Source: DASSUC01 sp035649895 (GTDB lineage: Bacteria; Actinomycetota; Actinomycetes; Mycobacteriales; Micromonosporaceae). From it: a stretch of DNA of 51,745 bases. The position numbers and the translations under genes were made by a program. The stretch is taken from NCBI GenBank assembly GCA_035649895.1, contig DASRIS010000133.1:1-51745 (forward strand), in the 5' to 3' direction. This document shows, piece after piece, positions 50,935 to 51,745 of this stretch; positions within the stretch are counted from its first letter, which is position 1, and the number at the start of each line of letters is the position of its first letter. The notes below the pieces were generated by a model. The model was given only the letters and a program-made list of their open reading frames with translations, had not been told where the DNA came from and did not search any database.

Positions 50935-51745
50935 TCAGGCCAGCCCCATCCGGCGGGCGATCGGGCCACCGGCCCAGCTGTCCTCGTCGTACAGCAGCTG
51001 GTGGTTCAGCTCCGGGTACGCGTCGAACGCGGCCAGCGCGTCGCTCTGTGGCAGCCCGTGCTGCACCAGCAGGTCGGCCGCCTGCTTACGGGCCTGCCAG
51101 CGCTCCACCGGCTCGTCCATCGGCAGCAGCCGGGTCGGCACCTGCTGGCCGAGCAGCAGGTAGTCGATGCCGAAGAGGCCGAAGAACGTCGGTGCCACGC
51201 GGTTGAGCAGGTCCTGCACGACCGGGTTACGCCGGCACAGCGGCGCGCCGCCGGCGTACACCTCCAGCAGCGGGGCGAACCCGGACACATCAGCGGTGCT
51301 GCACGCGTCCTTCCAGAATGGTGTGTCGAGGCGGGTGTTGAACCGGTAGTGGATGGCCAGCAGCCAGCGGATCGCGTCCCACTGCTGGGCCAGGCCGGCG
51401 TTGGCCGCCTCCCGGACCTGGGGGTGCGCCCAGGACGCGGGCAGCATGGAGACCAGCGTCTGCACGGTCACCGCGATCATCAGCAGGCCGGTGGACTCCA
51501 GCGGCTCGACGAACCCGTACGCGTTGCCGACCGCCACCACGTTGCCCCGCCACGACCGCTCGTGGCGGCCGGTGCGGAACTTGACCAGGCGCGGCTCGCT
51601 GATGCCGGGGTAGCGCCTGGCCAGCTCGGCCGCTGCCGCATCGTCGGAGATGTGCGCCGAGGAGTAGACGTACCCCCGGTGGTCGCTCTCCCGGGTCGGG
51701 ATGCACCAGCACCAGCCCGCGTTCATGGTGGTCGCCTGGGTGTAC
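50935..51745 (-). CDS. Flavin-dependent halogenase, C-terminal part (5' end missing)
   Basis: The frame runs to the window edge, so the FAD-binding GxGxxG start lies outside. The visible 270 residues include 'YTQATTMNAGWCWCIP', matching the WxWxIP motif that marks tryptophan-halogenase-type enzymes, then 'GYVYSSAHISDDAAAAEL', 'GNAYGFVEPLESTGLLMIAVT' and a helical C-terminal part. Known members chlorinate or brominate an indole or other aromatic ring using FADH2, O2 and halide. The substrate cannot be read. With the MMPL gene next to it, it may belong to a natural-product cluster continuing beyond the window. Confidence 0.9.
   Translation of the reverse strand, partial: YTQATTMNAGWCWCIPTRESDHRGYVYSSAHISDDAAAAELARRYPGISEPRLVKFRTGRHERSWRGNVVAVGNAYGFVEPLESTGLLMIAVTVQTLVSMLPASWAHPQVREAANAGLAQQWDAIRWLLAIHYRFNTRLDTPFWKDACSTADVSGFAPLLEVYAGGAPLCRRNPVVQDLLNRVAPTFFGLFGIDYLLLGQQVPTRLLPMDEPVERWQARKQAADLLVQHGLPQSDALAAFDAYPELNHQLLYDEDSWAGGPIARRMGLA

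Overview
The window reads as chromosomal DNA of a high-GC filamentous actinomycete. Third codon positions are almost always G or C, GTG and TTG starts are common, and the gene content fits this group: Lsr2, LuxR-type ATPase regulators, a DUF5995 protein, an F420-type reductase and a NACHT-protein remnant. Micromonosporaceae is my best guess from protein flavour; that is inference, because no rRNA or other marker gene is present. I saw no tRNA, rRNA, CRISPR array, phage gene or intact insertion sequence.

Layout. (1) 1-8.6 kb: three co-directional genes for large exported proteins. They are a CARDB/DUF11-repeat protein cut by the window start, a protein with the layout of a secreted SGNH hydrolase but without its catalytic residues, and a 1723-residue protein with 14 RCC1-type repeats followed by Ig/cadherin-like repeats. 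(2) 8.7-13 kb: a tightly packed operon DUF4178 - DUF2617 - DUF4247 - DUF350 - unknown two-TM protein - membrane-linked spermidine synthase, followed by a Rieske oxygenase. (3) 14.5-21.6 kb: a possible 31-codon peptide, a large LuxR-type ATPase regulator, a DUF5995 protein, a decayed NACHT-protein C-terminus, an unknown protein and a 79-residue LuxR-HTH protein. (4) 21.6-28.3 kb: envelope and signalling genes, namely two lipoproteins, an I36-type secreted inhibitor, a response regulator/histidine kinase pair and an unknown multi-domain membrane protein with decapeptide repeats. (5) 28.3-32 kb: DinB/DUF664 protein, a secreted metalloprotease homologue with an altered zinc motif, alditol oxidase and Lsr2. 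(6) 32.4-41.7 kb: crotonase, MFS exporter, B12-binding radical SAM protein, LURP-one protein, propionyl-CoA synthetase, Gfo/Idh/MocA oxidoreductase, a conserved 76-residue protein and a GH130 enzyme. (7) 41.8-44.7 kb: an F420-type reductase divergent from a TetR regulator with two matching operators, then a TauE/SafE-type permease interrupted by an in-frame TGA and a DUF4190 remnant. (8) 44.7-51.7 kb: secreted GH18 chitinase, Nudix hydrolase, SRPBCC protein, a small conserved protein, an MMPL transporter and the 3' part of a flavin-dependent halogenase gene that runs off the window.

Nothing here is a single complete textbook cluster. The most unusual pieces are the secreted pseudo-SGNH / double RCC1 propeller cassette, the DUF350-spermidine synthase membrane operon with an unrecognised fifth member and a Rieske enzyme carrying Glu at the bridging position, the metalloprotease with QExxH in place of HExxH, the two phased TetR operators, the interrupted permease gene, and several exact inverted or tandem repeats outside genes.
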